A DNA stretch of 19,666 bases, from positions 1 through 19,666 of the forward strand of contig CAYNCU010000057.1 of assembly GCA_964395765.1 (NCBI GenBank), read 5' to 3'. Below are positions 15,585 through 19,666 of this stretch, piece by piece. The position numbers were made by a program, and so were the translations under genes. Origin of the DNA: DATDPY01 sp964395765. Its GTDB lineage: Bacteria > Bacteroidota > Bacteroidia > Cytophagales > Cyclobacteriaceae. The notes beneath the pieces were generated by a model. The model did not search any database and was not told where the DNA came from. It saw only the letters and a list, made by a program, of their open reading frames with translations. Every line of letters starts with the position of its first letter. Position 1 is the first letter of the stretch.

Positions 15585-17957
15585 TTATTCCTCTTTCAGG
15601 CAATGGGCAGGATTGATACGGGATGCTCTAATGGTATGCATTCCTATCGTTATCCAGGCAATTACCAAAGCCAAAAATCCAACTCCTAAAAAATACCAGG
15701 GCGACAAATTTATTCTATAAGCATATCCTTCCAGCCAATGGCTGGCAATAAAATAACTTGCCGGCAAGGCTATCAGGATTGCGATAATAACCAGCCGTGT
15801 GAAATCGGTACTTAGCATGCGCAGTATACCGAATTGACTGGCGCCGAGAATTTTCCTGATACCGATCTCCTTCAGTCTTCGCTCTGCCGTGAACGATGAC
15901 AGACCGAATAAACCCAGGCAGGAAATTATAATCGCCAGGCCGGCAAAATATCTCGACAGTTCACTTATCCGGTCCTCGGCAACATACCTGGCCTTATAAG
16001 CCTGGTCCTGGAAATTATAATCAAATGAAAATCCGGGATTAAAAGTCCTGAAAACCTTGCTTATCCGGGGCAATACATCGTGCTCTTTTCCGGCCGCTAT
16101 CCTTATCATAATGATCCCTGCCCGATCCGGGTTTATCCAGAAAAACAGGGGCTTGATTTTTTCATGCAAAGATTCAAAGTTGAAATTTTCTGTTACCCCG
16201 ATAATCTTCCGGGGTTCGCCCCAAAGTCTGACAGTTTTACCCACCGGGTCATGCAGTCCCATAACATCAATGGCCGCCTGGTTGAAAATTATGGCGGAAC
16301 TGTCCGAAGCATGATCCGTTGAAAAGGCTCTTCCCTCTTTCATCTTTACCCCCAATGTTTCTATCATTCCGAAATCTACCGTTACATTTTCAAATGGAAT
16401 GGATTCATCCGGGGTTTTACCTTCCCAGTCAATTCCTGAGGTGTAATTATTCCTTTTGACAAGATCGGTACCGATGGCCGATGCGTCCTTGACTCCGGGT
16501 AAGTTCCGGACTTCAGATAAAAAGGGTTCAAGGCTGGTTAACAGGTTCCCATTCCGTTCAAAATATATGATATTATCCTTATCGTATCCCAGGTCTTTTT
16601 TTTCAACATATTCAATTTGTTTATAAACAATCCATACGGCACACATCAATAGAATTGAAAGCGTGAACTGAAAAACGACCAAACCTTTCCTGGCCCACAG
16701 TTCCCCGGCACTTCCCTTAATCCTGCCTTTTAGTGTTGTCACCGGTTTAAATCCCGATAAGTAAAAAGCAGGGTAGCTTCCGGCTGCCAGCCCGGTGAGA
16801 ACGGTAAGCGTAAAAATAACCAGGAACAATCCGGGTTCGAATGGAAGAACCATTAGTTTGCCCGTGATGATCCTGAACCGGGGAAGAATCAATTCAACGA
16901 TGATTACGGAAAATATCATCGCGAGAAAGGAGATAACAATAGATTCGCTCAAATACTGAAAGATCAATATTCCTTTGCCTGCCCCAATCGCTTTCTTTAT
17001 ACCAACTTCCCGGGCCCTGGCCGTAGCCCGGGCTGTCGATAAGTTCATGAAATTTATACAGGCTATGAGGAGGACCAATAAGGCAATTACTGAAAATAAT
17101 TTTACATAAGTTATTCTTCCACCCGATTGAATCCCGTTTTCATATTTTCCATGAAGGTATAAACCGGAATATCGTGTCACAAAAAGCGACTCGTCGGAAT
17201 CCCTGATTTTTGATCTCATATAATTCCTGAGCTTACCATTGAACCGGCTAACATCGGTGCCTTTTTTCAGCAAGAGGCAACTGACGGTAAAATTATTATC
17301 CCAGTTTATACCGTTCGGGCCGATCAGCCTTTTAAGCTCATTAAAAGAAAGAACGAAATCAAACTGATTTGAAGCATTTTCGGGAACATTTTTGAAAACT
17401 CCGGAAATGACCACATCACTTTTAAAAGGGGTGAGTTCCCATCGGAGTCTTTTCCCGATCGCCTTCTCCGGTGACCCGAATAATTTGTCGGCCAGCGTCT
17501 CAGATAGCACTACGGAATTCAGGTCGTTCAGCACCTCCTTTTTATCTCCGCTGAGAAGAGGAAAGGAAAACATTTCAAAGAAATTCTCTCCTGCAAAAAG
17601 GCCAATGGCCTTTATGTTTTTATCATTTCCTGTAAGAGTGAATTCTCCGTATCCCATTGGTTTTGTATAGGGTACGGCATCTTCCACCTCAGGAAACTCG
17701 TCTTTCAAAGCATCGGTAAGCAGCGCGGACGTAAAATTATTGGTAATAATTCCGGCTGAAGTGGGCTGGTTTTTCATTACCACATAAAGCCGGTCATCAT
17801 TTTTATTGAACTTGTCTACATGCAACTCATCATTTACCCATAGGTAAATCAAAAGAACGCATGCGAGGCCGGTGGATAAACCTGCCAGGTTAATAAAAAA
17901 CGTGGTTTTAAATCTTCGTGCATTCCGGCCGGCTATATGAATAAAATGTCTCAGCAT
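15585..17957 (-). CDS. FtsX/MacB-type ABC permease (no prefix domain)
   Basis: A 790-residue inner-membrane protein with two MacB/FtsX modules. The order is a first helix (about 22-40, FFINLAGLSTGLACVLLIYL), an extracytoplasmic domain (45-275), three helices (about 285-306, 339-357, 376-397) with EVGIKKAIGA (317-326), then a helix (425-444), a second extracytoplasmic domain, and three helices (about 670-690, 721-738, 752-772) with EIGIRKILGA (697-706). It ends INPAHCLKEE, the usual 'NP...L..E' tail. It lacks the N-terminal prefix domain of the permease at 10282-12879 and has no PadR gene beside it, so it belongs to a different subgroup. Related proteins are annotated as antimicrobial-peptide-type exporters, but the cargo is unknown. 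No ATP-binding subunit is present in the window. ATG 17957 gives the family N-terminus MLRHFIHIAGRNARR. Confidence 0.9.
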   Translation of the reverse strand: MLRHFIHIAGRNARRFKTTFFINLAGLSTGLACVLLIYLWVNDELHVDKFNKNDDRLYVVMKNQPTSAGIITNNFTSALLTDALKDEFPEVEDAVPYTKPMGYGEFTLTGNDKNIKAIGLFAGENFFEMFSFPLLSGDKKEVLNDLNSVVLSETLADKLFGSPEKAIGKRLRWELTPFKSDVVISGVFKNVPENASNQFDFVLSFNELKRLIGPNGINWDNNFTVSCLLLKKGTDVSRFNGKLRNYMRSKIRDSDESLFVTRYSGLYLHGKYENGIQSGGRITYVKLFSVIALLVLLIACINFMNLSTARATARAREVGIKKAIGAGKGILIFQYLSESIVISFLAMIFSVIIVELILPRFRIITGKLMVLPFEPGLFLVIFTLTVLTGLAAGSYPAFYLSGFKPVTTLKGRIKGSAGELWARKGLVVFQFTLSILLMCAVWIVYKQIEYVEKKDLGYDKDNIIYFERNGNLLTSLEPFLSEVRNLPGVKDASAIGTDLVKRNNYTSGIDWEGKTPDESIPFENVTVDFGMIETLGVKMKEGRAFSTDHASDSSAIIFNQAAIDVMGLHDPVGKTVRLWGEPRKIIGVTENFNFESLHEKIKPLFFWINPDRAGIIMIRIAAGKEHDVLPRISKVFRTFNPGFSFDYNFQDQAYKARYVAEDRISELSRYFAGLAIIISCLGLFGLSSFTAERRLKEIGIRKILGASQFGILRMLSTDFTRLVIIAILIALPASYFIASHWLEGYAYRINLSPWYFLGVGFLALVIAWITIGMHTIRASRINPAHCLKEE

Positions 17958-18011
17958 AATCGTAAGGCTAAATTTTCACAAATAAGCACTGAAATAATTA
18001 TGCCATAGATA

Positions 18012-18035
18012 AAACAGGCACTTAACAGCCTGTTT
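18012..18035. repeat. 8-bp inverted repeat upstream of the second permease
   Basis: AAACAGGC (18012-18019) and GCCTGTTT (18028-18035) are exact complements around an 8-base loop. On the minus strand it sits 54-78 bases ahead of the permease ATG at 17957, so it could be a leader hairpin or an operator. It is also followed by TTAT-type sequence and might act as a backup terminator for the PRC-barrel transcript. Confidence 0.4.
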
Positions 18036-18127
18036 CGAAGATTTTATAAATGAAATATGTTCGAAGCCGGACGTAATTGTCGGAAAATCATACAATAAAA
18101 ATATCTTCTGGCTTTTTATTCCGACGT

Positions 18128-18187
18128 AAAAAAAAATTAAGGCACAAGTCATCCCATCTCACGTTCCATCACCTTGACCTGTGCCTT
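18128..18187 (-). terminator. Intrinsic terminator of the PRC-barrel gene
   Basis: The arms at 18175-18187 and 18139-18151 are complementary over 12 of 13 positions (AAGGCACA...TGTGCCTT at the base, one mismatch, then GTCA/TGAC), with a 23-base loop. On the minus strand the stem is followed by AA and nine consecutive T (18128-18136). It lies 39 bases past the PRC-barrel stop. The T-run and orientation support an intrinsic terminator; the loop is longer than usual. Confidence 0.75.
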
Positions 18188-18225
18188 GGGGTTGGGAAAT
18201 CTATTTTATATTTCCTGTCTGACTA

Positions 18226-18618
18226 TTAAAATGCTTCACCTACATTCACACCCATGAAATCACCCCAGTAAAAATCCACCATCTTTGAGTGCATATTCGT
18301 ATCCGGCCAATGGTCCCTGTCGAATCCGGGGGCTTTTTCCAGCGTTTCTCTTTTCTGGTTGAGAATAAAAACGCGCTTTTTGGGATTCAACTTTAATATT
18401 TTATAGGGTATGGCAAAGTATTTTTCCCCCATCCCCAGAAATCCTCCGAATTCAACGACAAGGTACCGGATCGTCCCCGTAGTGACATTCAGCATGATCT
18501 CCTTAATTTCACCGAGGTTCTCACCTGCATTGTTTTCAACATGATCGCCTATGATGGATGTTGCTGTAAGATAGATAGCGTGTTGTTTTTCAAGTATTTC
18601 TTCTTTATTCATTTTCAT
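18226..18618 (-). CDS. PRC-barrel domain protein
   Basis: A 130-residue soluble protein with one PRC-barrel domain at about 18-95: ATSIIGDHVENNAGENLGEI then KEIMLNVTTGTIRYLVVEFGGFLGMGEKYFAIPYKILKLNP. The pattern 'G..V.n..Gi.lG.I.dimld..tG.i.YlVv.fggflG.g.K.faiP...l' is diagnostic. The family is related to the photosynthetic reaction-centre H subunit and the RimM barrel; stand-alone members are often linked to stress or soil adaptation, with no defined reaction. A C-terminal extension (96-130, with WPDTNMHSKMVDFYWGDFMG) is typical of the group. Two ATG codons (18618 and 18612) are close; the longer is chosen by convention. A single-gene unit with its own terminator. Confidence 0.9.
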   Translation of the reverse strand: MKMNKEEILEKQHAIYLTATSIIGDHVENNAGENLGEIKEIMLNVTTGTIRYLVVEFGGFLGMGEKYFAIPYKILKLNPKKRVFILNQKRETLEKAPGFDRDHWPDTNMHSKMVDFYWGDFMGVNVGEAF

Positions 18619-18812
18619 AATTCTGATATCTTTTGTTTATACAATCAAATTAATCACTGATCAACTTTATTCTACCTTAGTATACTGATAAACGCCCTTT
18701 GGGGTGTCCATTTTCACAAAAATTAACATTTCAATAGGTAAACAAGGGTAATTACGGCCGTTTGCGGGTTATACAACGAAAGAATCCCGTTTTAATTTTT
18801 TAACTCCCCCGA

Positions 18813-19261
18813 ATGGATGAATAAGTTCTCCGGCTTGAATTTGTTATCCCGGTCAGTAAGCAGGAGGCATGGGATTTACTGGCTTCTGCGGACGGCTGGA
18901 AAAAGCGGGCTGTAAAGGTCGTTTCTTTTGACTTCCGGGTCGGCGTGGCCATCCTTACGAACTATGACAAGGACAAATCCGTCAGCGGTCTGTTGACCAT
19001 CCGCCTGCCAGTCATCAATTATTTGGAATGTGAAATGCTTACCCTGAAAGTCATACTGAATAATTCATTTTCCGAAAAGCTCCGCAAGGAAGAAAAAAAT
19101 CTCCTGGAAATCATTCGGCTTGCCGATCGGGCAACGGATCTATAAAAATTTCTTCTTGAATGATCGGCTGGGGAACCGGGCCGGATTGGGATAAGGCTTA
19201 CGACTTCTTTGCAAAAGGCAAGCCATGGGTCTTCGAACAGCTCACCAGGCTTTTTCAATAG
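18813..19261 (+). pseudogene. Decayed SRPBCC (AHSA1-like) gene
   Basis: The only plus-strand gene remnant. From ATG 18813 the frame reads MDE, a TAA stop (18822-18824), then an open frame LEFVIPVSKQEAWDLLASADGWKK ... TNYDKDKSVSGLLTIRLPVINYLECEMLTLKVIL (about 18834-19142), the N-terminal and central parts of an SRPBCC ligand-binding fold. Around 19125-19130 the frame shifts (net minus one) and continues as GNGSIKISS, a TGA stop (19157-19159), then MIGWGTGPDWDKAYDFFAKG and the terminal helix to a TAG at 19259-19261. The total of about 149 codons is the normal family length. At least two stops and one frameshift show the gene is dead. In life it would have been a small AHSA1/polyketide-cyclase-like protein of unknown ligand. 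No start codon other than the ATG at 18813 fits the N-terminus. Confidence 0.82.
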
Positions 19262-19298
19262 CAGTATAATTCCATTATAATCAAAAAAATTATCCAAA

Positions 19299-19666
19299 TC
19301 AAATTGCGATTTTCAGAAGTTCGTTTACGGTTTTCCAGTTCCGGGTGGTTGCGGTCACTTTTAATTTATTTTCGAAAAAAGTGTTGGTAAGTTTGGTTCG
19401 CCCATATCCGTTGGGGCAATAAAGATAAATCTCATTCTTCCCGGCCATAAAAAGATCAGGGCTGAAATCGATATTTTTTATCTTACCAAGGAATTCGGAC
19501 GAAGGTTTTTTATCAAGGAAAGTAACATGCAATTTTTCTTCATCGATACCTTTTCGTCCGATAAAGGGATTCTTATTAATAACGGATTTCAATTCCCCGG
19601 TGGTAAGGACGATCACAGGAACATCGTAGCCGAATTTCTTGTAGATCGTCTTTCTAATCAGCTCTG
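19299..19666 (-). CDS. DUF1697 protein, C-terminal part (continues off right edge)
   Basis: The visible 122 residues run from ELIRKTIYKKFGYDVPVIVL through TTGELKSVINKNPF, LHVTFLDKKP, a segment with IYLYCPNGYGRTKLTNTFFE, to ATTRNWKTVNELLKIA. This is the DUF1697 pattern (V.VlvltaeEL...i..NPf ... LhvtFl ... P.G.GrskLt...fE..l....TtRNW.Tv..L). The fold is a ferredoxin-like duplication and no activity is established. The frame is open to the window end, so the start lies beyond 19666; family length is about 175-185 residues, so roughly 55-60 N-terminal residues are missing. An internal GTG at 19616 is not the start. It is convergent with the SRPBCC pseudogene, 37 bases apart. Confidence 0.9.
   Translation of the reverse strand, partial: ELIRKTIYKKFGYDVPVIVLTTGELKSVINKNPFIGRKGIDEEKLHVTFLDKKPSSEFLGKIKNIDFSPDLFMAGKNEIYLYCPNGYGRTKLTNTFFENKLKVTATTRNWKTVNELLKIAI

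Noticed and set aside
19019..19297. Minus-strand open frame of 92 codons opposite the SRPBCC remnant
   Set aside because: The plus strand carries a recognisable protein family in the same place; the minus frame shows none.

Overview
The window looks like an ordinary chromosomal stretch from an environmental member of the Bacteroidota. The indicators are TAnnTTTG-type -7 promoter boxes (at 531-538 and 13234-13241), little evidence of Shine-Dalgarno sequences, a PadR regulator paired with an FtsX-type permease carrying an N-terminal prefix domain, a DUF4097 surface protein, an FG-GAP protein, and many exported proteins with Sec signal peptides ending in AQ or similar. No gene identifies a genus. 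All intact genes lie on the minus strand. The only plus-strand coding remnant is a decayed gene near the right end.

Layout, left to right: (1) a toxin-antitoxin pair of PIN (VapC-like) type, whose toxin reading frame has an in-frame stop (1-509); (2) an RhlE-type DEAD-box RNA helicase (714-1973); (3) a minus-strand run, read in the order tam-like methyltransferase, membrane-anchored MutS-like ATPase, FG-GAP repeat protein, M1-type exported metallopeptidase (7974 down to 2185), with gaps of only 12 to 55 bases; (4) a two-gene unit of a secreted LamG/DUF1080-like protein and an exported amidohydrolase, joined by an ATGA overlap (10054-8130); (5) a padR-permease unit in which the permease starts with TTG inside the end of padR (13213-10282), preceded by a candidate operator/promoter; (6) a DUF4097 protein with perfect 18-residue repeats (14464-13442); (7) an exported alpha/beta hydrolase (15485-14631); (8) a second FtsX-type permease (17957-15585); (9) a PRC-barrel protein with a clear intrinsic terminator (18618-18128); (10) a plus-strand SRPBCC (AHSA1-like) pseudogene (18813-19261); (11) the C-terminal part of a DUF1697 protein running off the right edge.

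The shared theme is the cell envelope: exported hydrolases, propeller and solenoid proteins, and FtsX-type permeases whose ATPase partners are not in the window. I do not see a convincing new multi-gene system. The observations most worth a second look are the membrane-spanning MutS-like ATPase, the helically phased CACAGAG repeat, the candidate PadR operator, the 18-residue solenoid, and two genes at opposite ends caught in the process of decay. No CRISPR array, insertion sequence, rRNA or tRNA was seen. No gap between genes exceeds 300 bases.
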